From NCBI GenBank assembly GCA_965277445.1, contig CBDICY010000030.1, forward strand, positions 385,218 through 449,217: a stretch of 64,000 nt of DNA, given 5' to 3'. Positions 18,356-25,958 of this stretch are shown here, piece after piece. The DNA is from JAFMDF01 sp965277445 (GTDB lineage: Bacteria; Bacteroidota; Bacteroidia; Chitinophagales; Saprospiraceae). The translations under genes were made by a program, and so were the position numbers. The first letter of the stretch is position 1. Every line of letters starts with the position of its first letter. The notes below the pieces were generated by a model that searched no databases, was not told the origin of the DNA, and was given only the letters and a program-made list of their open reading frames with translations.

Positions 18356-18781
18356 ATGGGATTAACAAGAGCAGAAATTGAATTAATTAGTAGTGATGAC
18401 CTAACACTAGCTAGAAAAGGATTAATAAAAAAGAAAGAAATTAAGAGACTAAAAATCAAAGCTTTAGTTGATAGTGGAGCTTACATGCTCGTCATTAATG
18501 AAAATGTCAAAAGACAATTAGCTTTAGAGGTACTAAGCAAAGAAACTGCACTTTTAGCAGATGGTAGTGATAGGGAACTAGAGGTCGTTGGCCCTATTGA
18601 AGTTCGATTTAAAACACGGAGAACGACAGTAGATGCTTTAGTTGTGCCGAATAATGCAGAGGTGTTGCTTGGAGCAATTCCTCTGGAAGGGATGGATGTA
18701 ATTATTGACCCATTAAAACAGGAATTACAATTACCTCCTGAAAGACCTTTATATAGCGCAGACTATTTTAAAAGGAATTAG
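18356..18781 (+). CDS. Clan AA (retropepsin-like) aspartic protease
   Basis: This 141-residue protein has a single retropepsin-like domain. The catalytic motif is LVDSGAYMLVI (D39-S40-G41), followed by LLADGSDRELEVVGPIEVRF, VPNNAEVLLGAIPLEGMDVI and DPLKQELQL. These are the flap and second-lobe elements seen in bacterial clan AA proteases, which work as homodimers. There is no signal peptide, so it should be cytoplasmic. It sits between sufD and sufS, which is not a usual suf gene position; a link to Fe-S assembly is not established. Confidence 0.8.
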   Translation: MGLTRAEIELISSDDLTLARKGLIKKKEIKRLKIKALVDSGAYMLVINENVKRQLALEVLSKETALLADGSDRELEVVGPIEVRFKTRRTTVDALVVPNNAEVLLGAIPLEGMDVIIDPLKQELQLPPERPLYSADYFKRN

Positions 18782-18809
18782 AAGATGAATAAATTCAAAT
18801 AAATAAAAC

Positions 18810-19313
18810 ATGATGAAAACATTTCTTAAAATTAGCTTACTACTAGCTTTTATTTTAACGCTTGTTTTTTGTAAAAAAGAAAAAGAAGATTTGAGTTTGT
18901 TGACGTCTGATGAAGCACTAAAAACCTGTGTTATTACTGATACCAGCTCGGTGATAGAAATATTCAAGATAGTTGAGGAAATGCCACGATTTGTGAATGT
19001 AGATTGTGAGGCATTAGAATTTCCTAGCCAGAAAAAGAAATGTGCTGATGAAGAGCTTTTACGGTTTATTAAAGATAATATTAACTACCCAGAGATAGCA
19101 ATTGAAAATAATATTGAAGGGGAAGTTGCTGTACTTTTTCTTGTTAATACAACTGGATGTCATAGTGAGATTAGGATAGTTAAAGATATTGGATATGGTT
19201 GCGGAATTGAACTACAGAAATTAATTAGTTTACTACCTAATTTTACTCCTGGAAAACAAAGAGGAAAAGAGGTTTACGTACAATATGTTGTACATTATGA
19301 ATTCAAATTATAA
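18810..19313 (+). CDS. Lipoprotein with TonB C-terminal-like domain
   Basis: This 167-residue protein starts with a lipoprotein signal (LLLAFILTLVFC, lipidated cysteine about C21). Its second half (FIKDNINYPEIAIENNIEGE, AVLFLVNTTGCHSEIRIVKD, then KLISLLPNFTPGKQRGKEVY) is a TonB_C-like domain as found in many Bacteroidota energy-transducer-like proteins, but no transmembrane and proline-rich TonB region is present. It probably sits in the periplasm attached to a membrane. It lies 13 bp before sufS. Confidence 0.8.
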   Translation: MMKTFLKISLLLAFILTLVFCKKEKEDLSLLTSDEALKTCVITDTSSVIEIFKIVEEMPRFVNVDCEALEFPSQKKKCADEELLRFIKDNINYPEIAIENNIEGEVAVLFLVNTTGCHSEIRIVKDIGYGCGIELQKLISLLPNFTPGKQRGKEVYVQYVVHYEFKL

Positions 19314-19326
19314 AATCTAAAATTAT

Positions 19327-20577
19327 ATGGCAACAGCCACAAAAAATATAAAGATTAATAAAGTAGATTTTGCAAAAATCCGAAAAGATTTTCCGCTACT
19401 AGAGCGAGAAATGAATGGCAAACCCATCGTCTTTTTAGATAGTGCAGCGTCTAGTCAAAAGCCAGATTACGTAATAAAAGCAATGAATAGCTATTACGAA
19501 AACCTGCATGCTAATGTGCATCGAGGGGTTTATCAATTAAGCCAAGAGGCAACGGATGCTTTTGAGAAAAGTCGAAAATTGGTGCAAGGATTTATCAATG
19601 CACCCACAGATAAGGAATGTATTTTCGTAAGAGGAACTACGGAAGGGATCAACTTGGTCGCTAATTGCTACGGTCGAAAGTTCTTAGGAGCGGGAGATGA
19701 GGTATTGATTTCTACGATGGAACACCATTCTAATATTGTGCCGTGGCAGATGATTTGTGAAGAGAAAGGGGCACATTTGAAGGTTATTCCAATCAATGAG
19801 GATGGAGAAATAATTATGTCGGAGTTTGATAAATTATTGAACAGTAAGACTAAAATTGTTGCGATTAATCATATTTCTAACGCATTAGGAACGATTAATC
19901 CTGTTAAAGAAATTATAGATAAAGCACACGCTATCAATGTGCCAGTTTTAATTGATGGGGCACAAGCGATTCCGCATTTAAAAATTGATGTACAGGCATT
20001 AGATGCTGATTTTTATACTTTTTCTGGTCATAAAATGTGTGGGCCAACAGGGATTGGTATTTTATACGGTAAAGAAAAATGGTTGAATGCGATGCCGCCT
20101 TATCACGGTGGGGGAGAGATGATTGAAACGGTGACTTTTGAAAAAACAACTTATAATACATTGCCGCATAAATTTGAAGCGGGTACACCTGATATTGCAG
20201 GCGTGATTGGTTTAGGAGCAGCAGTAGAGTACATGCAAAAGATTGGACATGACGCGATTGTTCAGCATGAACATGACTTATTGGCTTATGGTACGTCTCA
20301 ATTAAAACAGATTGAAGGTATTCGCATTGTAGGAGAAGCCAAAGAAAAGGCAAGTGTGATTTCTTTCCTTTTGGAAGGGGCGCACCCTTATGATGTCGGG
20401 ACTATCTTAGATAAATTAGGCATTGCCGTAAGAACAGGTCACCATTGTACGCAGCCTTTAATGGCGAGATTTGGTATTCCTGGAACAGTTAGAGCGTCTT
20501 TCGCTTTTTATAATAATAAGGAAGATATTGATAAGTTAGTTGAGGGAGTTAAACGAGCAGCTCGTATGCTCGGTTAA
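19327..20577 (+). CDS. sufS: Cysteine desulfurase SufS
   Basis: SufS removes sulfur from cysteine and passes it to SufE for Fe-S cluster assembly. The 416-residue protein has the PLP lysine in FYTFSGHKMCGPTG (K236) and the catalytic cysteine in RTGHHCTQPL (C374). It also has TMEHHSNIVPW and RASFAFYNNKEDIDKL of group II desulfurases. It starts at ATG 19327. The downstream sufE gene follows after 45 bp of repeat-rich spacer. Confidence 0.97.
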   Translation: MATATKNIKINKVDFAKIRKDFPLLEREMNGKPIVFLDSAASSQKPDYVIKAMNSYYENLHANVHRGVYQLSQEATDAFEKSRKLVQGFINAPTDKECIFVRGTTEGINLVANCYGRKFLGAGDEVLISTMEHHSNIVPWQMICEEKGAHLKVIPINEDGEIIMSEFDKLLNSKTKIVAINHISNALGTINPVKEIIDKAHAINVPVLIDGAQAIPHLKIDVQALDADFYTFSGHKMCGPTGIGILYGKEKWLNAMPPYHGGGEMIETVTFEKTTYNTLPHKFEAGTPDIAGVIGLGAAVEYMQKIGHDAIVQHEHDLLAYGTSQLKQIEGIRIVGEAKEKASVISFLLEGAHPYDVGTILDKLGIAVRTGHHCTQPLMARFGIPGTVRASFAFYNNKEDIDKLVEGVKRAARMLG

Positions 20578-20622
20578 TAACCGCTAATAACTTCCAATAA
20601 CTTCTAATAACCTTAATAACTT
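20578..20622 (+). repeat. Tandem ctaataactt array between sufS and sufE
   Basis: The whole 45-bp spacer is built from 10-11-nt units (ctaataacttc, caataacttc, taataacctt). The array ends directly at the TTG start codon of sufE and contains no Shine-Dalgarno sequence. Confidence 0.75.
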
Positions 20623-21033
20623 TTGAGTATCAACGAAATACAAGACGAAATCATCGAAGAATTTGCTTTTTTTGATGATTGGATGGATAAATATGAATAC
20701 ATCATTGATTTGGGTAAAAGTTTGCCTTTGATTGATGCGCAATATAAAGATGCAGACCATCTGATTAAAGGATGTCAAAGTCAAGTATGGTTGCATGCTG
20801 ACCATGAAGGGAGTAAAGTTGATTTTACGGCAGATAGTGATGCGATTATTACGAAAGGTATTATTGCCTTATTAGTTCGTGTTTTGTCTGGACAACCAGC
20901 AGATGCAATTGCCAATGCAGATTTGTATTTCATTGAGAAAATTGGTTTGAAAGAACATTTATCTCCAACTCGTTCTAATGGTTTGGTGAGTATGGTGAAG
21001 CAGATGAAATTGTACGGAGTTGCTTTAACGTAG
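20623..21033 (+). CDS. sufE: Sulfur acceptor SufE
   Basis: SufE takes persulfide sulfur from SufS and delivers it to SufB. The 136-residue protein has the active cysteine in DHLIKGCQSQVWL (C51), and the family blocks YEYIIDLGKSLP and LSPTRSNGLVSMVKQM. The start is TTG 20623; the next in-frame ATG (residue 21) would remove the conserved first helix. It is likely co-transcribed with sufS. Confidence 0.95.
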   Translation: MSINEIQDEIIEEFAFFDDWMDKYEYIIDLGKSLPLIDAQYKDADHLIKGCQSQVWLHADHEGSKVDFTADSDAIITKGIIALLVRVLSGQPADAIANADLYFIEKIGLKEHLSPTRSNGLVSMVKQMKLYGVALT

Positions 21034-21052
21034 TTAAATTAAAAATCTGAAA

Positions 21053-21241
21053 GTGAACGGAAGTACTGGATATTTAGTCACAAGTATTTTGTTTTTATTC
21101 GCAGGCATACTTAGCCTTTTAAGTGTTGATTTTGATGCTATAGAATGGAATACGATTTTACCCGGCGTACTTTTTTTGCTTGCTGCTAGCATCTATTTTT
21201 ATAATTATTTGAAATATAAAAAACAAGATGAAAAAAACTAA
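21053..21241 (+). CDS. Tiny membrane protein A (suf locus)
   Basis: This 62-residue protein has two predicted membrane helices (about 7-24 and 32-53) and ends with a lysine-rich tail. The start is GTG 21053. It resembles the 61-residue protein at 21402 (GYLVTSILFLFAGILSLL versus GYLISGILFLLTAIIHLV), so the two are probably paralogues. No function is recognised. Its end overlaps the next tiny gene. Confidence 0.6.
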   Translation: MNGSTGYLVTSILFLFAGILSLLSVDFDAIEWNTILPGVLFLLAASIYFYNYLKYKKQDEKN

Positions 21242-21374
21242 TATGTATTTAATTTTAGCGATTGGCTTTTTTATAATTGGAATCGGTAATTTTTATATGG
21301 ATGGATTCACTAGCATGCCTAGAATTTTATTAAATATTGGTTGGTTAGTGATTGCAGGCTTATATTTTGTCTAG
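21228..21374 (+). CDS. Tiny membrane protein B (suf locus)
   Basis: A 48-codon frame from ATG 21228 to TAG 21372-21374 reads MKKTNMYLILAIGFFIIGIG, then NFYMDGFTSM and ILLNIGWLVIAGLYFV. It has two hydrophobic helices and overlaps the previous gene by 14 bp. It falls below the length usually scanned for ORFs, but its hydrophobic pattern and its place between two similar tiny membrane genes make it credible. Confidence 0.5.
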   Translation: MKKTNMYLILAIGFFIIGIGNFYMDGFTSMPRILLNIGWLVIAGLYFV

Positions 21375-21401
21375 TATCTAAAACTTCGAAAAACCACCTA
21401 A

Positions 21402-21587
21402 ATGAAAGAGAACGCAAACGGTTATTTAATCTCAGGTATTTTATTTCTACTAACTGCTATAATACATCTAGTTTTTGACGCCTTAGGAAATAAAACGGCA
21501 GATTTGGTTGCTGGAGGTTTATTTTTACTGACTGCAATTATTAGCTTTTACCAATATGGTCAAAAAGTAAAGCAAGAAAATACATAG
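21402..21587 (+). CDS. Tiny membrane protein C (suf locus)
   Basis: This 61-residue protein has two membrane helices (about 7-25 and 34-50) and a charged tail (QKVKQENT). It is a likely paralogue of the protein at 21053, sharing GYL-hydrophobic-AG/GG-LFLL-A. It starts at ATG 21402. It is followed by a short spacer with an aatcctgtta-type repeat before sufT. Function unknown. Confidence 0.6.
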   Translation: MKENANGYLISGILFLLTAIIHLVFDALGNKTADLVAGGLFLLTAIISFYQYGQKVKQENT

Positions 21588-21671
21588 AAAACTAAAATTT
21601 ACTTAAACCTAGGATAAGAACCTAGCAAATGAATCATGTTAATCGTGAATAATCCTGTTATCCTGTAAATA

Positions 21672-21980
21672 ATGAAAGAAGCAATCATAGCGAAAATATA
21701 CGAACAAATCGAAACTGTTTTTGACCCAGAAATTCCTGTGGACATTAACGCTTTGGGCTTGATTTATAAAGTAGAAATTGACGACGAGGGCAATGTGTAT
21801 TTAGAAATGACTTTAACCTCTCCTGCATGCCCTGTAGCGGAATCGCTACCTATGGAAGTTCAGGAAAAAGTCATGAGTGTGGAAGGCGTCGAAGATGTAG
21901 ATTTAAGAGTGGTCTTTGACCCACCGTGGACAAAAGATAAAATGAGCGAAGAAGCAAGATTTGCTTTAGATATGTTCTAA
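21672..21980 (+). CDS. sufT: SUF maturation factor SufT (MIP18/DUF59 family)
   Basis: This 102-residue DUF59/MIP18 protein has DPEIPVDINALGLIYKVEI, TSPACPVAESLP (C53) and VVFDPPWTKDKMSEEAR. Proteins of this family help mature Fe-S proteins and are commonly encoded at the end of suf operons. It starts at ATG 21672, directly after a cctgttatcctgtaaat-type spacer. Confidence 0.92.
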   Translation: MKEAIIAKIYEQIETVFDPEIPVDINALGLIYKVEIDDEGNVYLEMTLTSPACPVAESLPMEVQEKVMSVEGVEDVDLRVVFDPPWTKDKMSEEARFALDMF

Positions 21981-21982
21981 AT

Positions 21983-22038
21983 GAATCCCCCTTTGCCTCC
22001 TCTTTACCTTTATGCCTTTAAACCTCTATACCTTTAAA
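21983..22038 (+). repeat. CCTTTA-type array before the Rrf2 gene
   Basis: The spacer between sufT and the Rrf2 regulator consists of degenerate 7-8-nt units (tacctttatg, cctttaaac, tacctttaaa). It ends two bases before the ATG at 22041. Confidence 0.65.
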
Positions 22039-22040
22039 AT

Positions 22041-22505
22041 ATGAAAATTTCTTCTCAAGATGAATATGGATTGCGCATTTTGCTCCGAATTGCTCGGGCA
22101 GATGCAGAATTGGGTTTGAGTATTCCTCAATTAAGCGAATTGGAAGGTATGTCTGAACCTTATGTGGGTAAGTTGACCAGGACTTTGCGATTAGCTGGTT
22201 TAGTCCAAAGTACACGTGGACATAAAGGTGGGTATGTACTCGCCAAAGCAGTAGACGCTATTACGATTAATGAAGTATTAACTGCTTTAGGTGGTAAATT
22301 ATTTGACCAAGAGTTTTGTGGTTCGCATGCAGGAGTGAGTAAATTATGTACTAACTCCGTGGATTGTTCGGTGCGTTCGCTTTGGAAAATGGTACAATTT
22401 ACCTTAGATAATTTATTGGAAAAAGTTACCCTAGCTGATTTAATGAGTACAGAAGGGGATTCTAATGAGCAATTAAAAAATATATTGTTTACGCCGCAAG
22501 TTTGA
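22041..22505 (+). CDS. Rrf2-family regulator with three cysteines (SufR/IscR-like)
   Basis: This 154-residue Rrf2 winged-helix regulator has its DNA-binding part at about 10-66 (EYGLRILLRIARA, LSELEGMSEPYVGKLTRTL, STRGHKGGYVLAK). Three cysteines follow at C93, C103 and C109, the expected place for the Fe-S ligands of IscR-type sensors (IscR spacing is 5 and 5; here 9 and 5). It closes the SUF locus on the same strand, so it probably controls suf transcription in response to cluster status (inference). Confidence 0.88.
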   Translation: MKISSQDEYGLRILLRIARADAELGLSIPQLSELEGMSEPYVGKLTRTLRLAGLVQSTRGHKGGYVLAKAVDAITINEVLTALGGKLFDQEFCGSHAGVSKLCTNSVDCSVRSLWKMVQFTLDNLLEKVTLADLMSTEGDSNEQLKNILFTPQV

Positions 22506-22510
22506 CTTAA

Positions 22511-23428
22511 CTAAATTTTCTTACTAACCAAATCCTTAATAGCCTCCTGAAATTCAGGATGCTGAAATTCAAACCCCGCCATTTCCATTCGAGCAGGAAA
22601 AATCTTATTACTATTTAATACCACATCTGCCATTTCGCCCATGCCTAAGCGTAGGGCTGCTCTTGGTGCAGGAATAACGATTGCTCTTTTTCCTAATGCT
22701 TTGACCAATTGCTTAGTTAAATCCTTATTGGTTAATGGATTAGATGTAGTGGCATTATAAAACCCCATCGTCGTTTCATCTTCCATTAATTTAACAAACA
22801 TATTACACACATCATCAATGTGTATCCAAGAATACCATTGTCCGCCATCGCCAAAATAACTAGCGGTAAAGAAATTCATGGGTAAAGTCATTTTTGGTAA
22901 AGCACCACCTTGAGTAGATAATACAACGCCAATACGTAATGCTGCATTTCTGATACCATTTTGTTCGGCGGCTAATCTAATTGCATTTTCCCATGCGATG
23001 CAACTTTCGACTAAAAAGCCCTTTTTACCAACGACTGATTCCTCCGTCAACTCTTCATCGCCTCTGTCTCCATAAATTCCAATAGCCGCAGCCGATAAAT
23101 AGGCTTTAGGTTTCTTAGTTAATTTTTGGATATAGCTAGTTAATAATTCCGTTGTTGCTACTCGACTGTCTATTATTAGCTTTTTGCGAGATTTCGTCCA
23201 TAAAGCATCTGCTATTCCTGCCCCTGCTAAATTAATTACATACTCCACTCCTTCAAAAGCACGTTCTTCTATAAAGTTTTTGCTAGTGTGCCAAACAAAA
23301 GTTGGATACTTCGCTTTAGGATTTTTCTTACGACTCAAATGTGCTACTTGATAGCCTTTTTCGACTAGTAATTGACTTAATCGTTTACCAACTAAACCTG
23401 TTCCGCCTGCAATTAAAACTTGTGACAT
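22511..23428 (-). CDS. TIGR01777-family NAD(P)-dependent epimerase (YfcH/SDR39U1-like)
   Basis: This 305-residue extended SDR protein has the nucleotide-binding motif GGTGLVGKRL at the N-terminus and VINLAGAGI. The catalytic area around AAAIGIYGDRG supplies the YxxxK-equivalent tyrosine. It also has GGALPKMTLPM and SWIHIDDV. The C-terminal DUF1731-like segment has APRAALRLGMGEMA and FQHPEFQEAI, typical of TIGR01777 proteins. The physiological substrate is unknown. It is convergent with the Rrf2 gene, five bases from its end. Confidence 0.9.
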   Translation of the reverse strand: MSQVLIAGGTGLVGKRLSQLLVEKGYQVAHLSRKKNPKAKYPTFVWHTSKNFIEERAFEGVEYVINLAGAGIADALWTKSRKKLIIDSRVATTELLTSYIQKLTKKPKAYLSAAAIGIYGDRGDEELTEESVVGKKGFLVESCIAWENAIRLAAEQNGIRNAALRIGVVLSTQGGALPKMTLPMNFFTASYFGDGGQWYSWIHIDDVCNMFVKLMEDETTMGFYNATTSNPLTNKDLTKQLVKALGKRAIVIPAPRAALRLGMGEMADVVLNSNKIFPARMEMAGFEFQHPEFQEAIKDLVSKKI

Positions 23429-23452
23429 AATTAAAATAGTTAAGTAATTACT

Positions 23453-23592
23453 TAGGTAGAAGGTGGATTGGTGGAAGGTAGAAGGTTAATCACCGTCAAA
23501 ACTGGGCAATGTTCCAAATTGATTTAAGCTTTTACCTCTTTTATTTCAGTTTTTGACCCTCTACCTCTAACCTTTTACCCTCCACCTAAATA
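23453..23592. repeat. Inverted ggtagaagg/accctctacc arrays
   Basis: Bases 23453-23490 carry ggtagaaggtgg and ggtggaaggtagaagg units. Bases 23565-23590 carry the complementary ctctacctctaacc and accctccacc units. A further array of caatcaag/caatcaaa octamers covers 23634-23675. The elements fill the divergent spacer between the epimerase and the solute-binding protein. Confidence 0.65.
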
Positions 23593-23704
23593 GTTAGATG
23601 GATAAATTGTTAAGATTGTTAAATTGCTCAAGCAGCCCTTTTAACAATCAAGCAATTCAACAATCAAACAATCATTAGGTTCACATAAAAATAACCACAA
23701 TAAC

Positions 23705-23735
23705 TTCTATAAGGAGAATATCTTTTTTACCTTTG
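23705..23735 (+). promoter_or_regulatory. Promoter of the solute-binding protein gene
   Basis: The -7 element taccttTG-type box (TACCTTTG) is at 23728-23735, matching TAnnTTTG. A near match ttc replaces TTG at 23705-23707 with a 20-bp spacer. The start codon is about 70 bp further on. Confidence 0.55.
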
Positions 23736-23808
23736 ATATTATTTTTTTAACCAAACTGTTTCGGTCTATCCAAAGCCGAAAACCTATTTTCAACCAAAAC
23801 CCGTGAAT

Positions 23809-25575
23809 ATGCGTAACTACCTCCGCTTATTATTTCCTACTGTTGTGTTATTTAGTCTTTTATTGACTGCTTGTCAAAGTGCAGTAGAAGAGACGGCTAA
23901 AGAAACTACTGTGACCGTCCGAATGGCAGGTGATCCTGAAAATCTTAATTTTATTTTGACGGCTGATTCAAAAGCAACTGAAATTTTTCGCCTAATTTCT
24001 ATGCCTATGGCTAGTTTTGATCCAGGTACACTTGGGTTGACACCTACGTTACTCAAAAGTATGCCTATAGCGACTGAAATAACCGAGGGGGACTATAAAG
24101 GTCGAATTCGGTATGATTTTGAAATACTAGATGAGGCAACTTGGGATGATGGCTCTCCAATAACCGGGGAAGATTTATTATTTACATTAAAAACCATCAA
24201 CAATCCAAATTATGCCAGCCCGCATAGATCTTTTACTTCCTTTATCAAGCATGTTGAAATTGATGAGCATAATCCTAAAAAATTTAGTGTATATGGCGTT
24301 AAATACATTATTGCTGGTCCTGTGATTAGCAATTTTGAACCGATGCCCAAATATGTGTATGACCCTAAGGGGATGTTAGACAAATATACTTTAGCTGAAT
24401 TAACCGATAGGAATAATGCAGAAAGAATGGCGGCTGATACTACCTTGAAAGCTTTCGCTAAACAATTTCAGTCTGCTTATCACTTAAATAATCCAGCAGG
24501 TATTGCTTATGCAGGGCCTTATAAAGTAGAAAGTTGGACAAATGGACAAGAGATAGTATTGACCAAAAAGAAAAACTGGTGGGGAGAAAAATTAGCAGAT
24601 AGGATTCCTTTATTAATGGCAAAACCCGATAAAATTATTTTTAAATTCGTTCAAGATATTAATGCAGCGCTTTCTTTGGCAAAAAATGGAGAAATAGATG
24701 TGATTAGTAAAATTCCTTGGACTGAGTTTTCCAACATCAAAGACGATCAATTAATTAAGGACGAATTTAATATCGAAACGCCAAGCATGATTCTTTATCG
24801 GTATATTGCCTTTAATACGAATAATCCAAAATTAGAAGATAAGCGAGTAAGAAAAGCATTAGATCATTTATTTGACCGAGATCAGGTTTATAATACGGTT
24901 TATTATGGTAATAAAAACCCTGTAGTTGGCCCTATTGATCCTACTAAGCCTTATTATAACAAGGATCTGAAAATTCGTTCTTTTGATGTGGATAAAGCAA
25001 AATCACTACTAAAAGAAGCGGGTTGGGAAGATACTGACAATAATGGTATTGTTGATAAAATGATTGATGGAGAAAAGGTAGATATGGAATTTGAATTGAT
25101 TTATGCAAGTGACTATGCAGATTATATTGGTTTAACCAATATTTTCAAAGATCAAGCGATTAAAGCAGGTGTTAAAATCAACACTAGAACCATGGATTCA
25201 CAAGCTTATTCTACTGCTTATAGATCTAGGAGTTTTGATGCCATGATTAATTCTTCTTTATGGTATCCAATTAATAAAGACCTGCACAGTAGGTATCACA
25301 CAAAAGGGAGTCAGAATTATGGTAGTTTATCAAATCCAAAACTGGACGATTTAATTACGAAGATTAGATTTTCTACCAATGAAGAAGGATTAGCAGAAAA
25401 TTATTTAGAGGCCCAAGCTATCATCCATGATGAAGCGCCTAATATTTTTATTAATACGGCTATTGATAGAATTATTGTTAGTAAAAAATTTGGTAAAACA
25501 CGGGTAGCTCCTGTAAAGCCTAGTTACTACGTCAATGAATTTGTTGAAAATGCAGCCGTTCCTGTAAAGAATTAA
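23809..25575 (+). CDS. Family 5 extracellular solute-binding lipoprotein
   Basis: This is an SBP_bac_5 (oligopeptide/nickel-type) substrate-binding protein of 588 residues from ATG 23809; a GTG two codons upstream would add MN. The lipoprotein signal ends LLLTACQ, with lipidation expected at the cysteine. Family features include WDDGSPITGEDLLFTLKTI, GPYKVESWTNGQEIVLTKK, IAFNTNNPKLEDKRVRKALD, and YYGNKNPVVGPIDP. It contains a Ca-binding-like DTDNNGIVDKM loop. No permease or ATPase genes are next to it, so the transport partners are elsewhere or it acts as a stand-alone binding protein. A hairpin terminator follows. Confidence 0.9.
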   Translation: MRNYLRLLFPTVVLFSLLLTACQSAVEETAKETTVTVRMAGDPENLNFILTADSKATEIFRLISMPMASFDPGTLGLTPTLLKSMPIATEITEGDYKGRIRYDFEILDEATWDDGSPITGEDLLFTLKTINNPNYASPHRSFTSFIKHVEIDEHNPKKFSVYGVKYIIAGPVISNFEPMPKYVYDPKGMLDKYTLAELTDRNNAERMAADTTLKAFAKQFQSAYHLNNPAGIAYAGPYKVESWTNGQEIVLTKKKNWWGEKLADRIPLLMAKPDKIIFKFVQDINAALSLAKNGEIDVISKIPWTEFSNIKDDQLIKDEFNIETPSMILYRYIAFNTNNPKLEDKRVRKALDHLFDRDQVYNTVYYGNKNPVVGPIDPTKPYYNKDLKIRSFDVDKAKSLLKEAGWEDTDNNGIVDKMIDGEKVDMEFELIYASDYADYIGLTNIFKDQAIKAGVKINTRTMDSQAYSTAYRSRSFDAMINSSLWYPINKDLHSRYHTKGSQNYGSLSNPKLDDLITKIRFSTNEEGLAENYLEAQAIIHDEAPNIFINTAIDRIIVSKKFGKTRVAPVKPSYYVNEFVENAAVPVKN

Positions 25576-25595
25576 ATTGAAGTTTATTCCTTATC

Positions 25596-25630
25596 GAACC
25601 TTGATTTTGGTACACTCAAAATCAAGGTTC
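25596..25630 (+). terminator. Terminator after the solute-binding protein
   Basis: gaaccttgattttg (25596-25609) and its exact reverse complement (25617-25630) form a 14-bp stem with a 7-nt loop, 20 bp after the stop codon. The U-run is poor (tctcatt). Confidence 0.75.
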
Positions 25631-25958
25631 TCTCATTAAAATTAGTCCGCTTTTTTCTGCGAGATGTTCGCTTTCTAAGATCCGTAAATATTATACTTTG
25701 TATCATTTTTTTAATGGTTGTATTAGCGCCTTTATTCCTAAAAATAAAAATGTCGGGCATCGAAAAGACGACCCCGACAAGGAAAAATAATTAATATAAC
25801 CAAAAACAGTGAAAAGGTAATCTTTTTCCCGATTTCACCAAAATATTATTTATAATAGTTTAAAAAATGTACCTAAATCACCTAAAGTTTGGTTATTTAT
25901 GACTGCTTAATACCCCAAAGGGGTATCGTTTTCGATTGAAAAAATCAAATTTAGCAAG
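25631..25958. other. Convergent spacer with hairpins
   Basis: I see no convincing gene. tgtcggg (25751-25757) pairs with cccgaca (25773-25779), and a perfect tacccc-aaa-ggggta hairpin at 25911-25925 may end the sulfatase transcript on the minus strand. A 14-codon frame starting in the first hairpin (MSGIEKTTPTRKNN) is too short to support. Confidence 0.45.

Noticed and set aside
25750..25794. 14-residue frame MSGIEKTTPTRKNN
   Set aside because: Too short to support; it overlaps a hairpin. Conservation would be needed.
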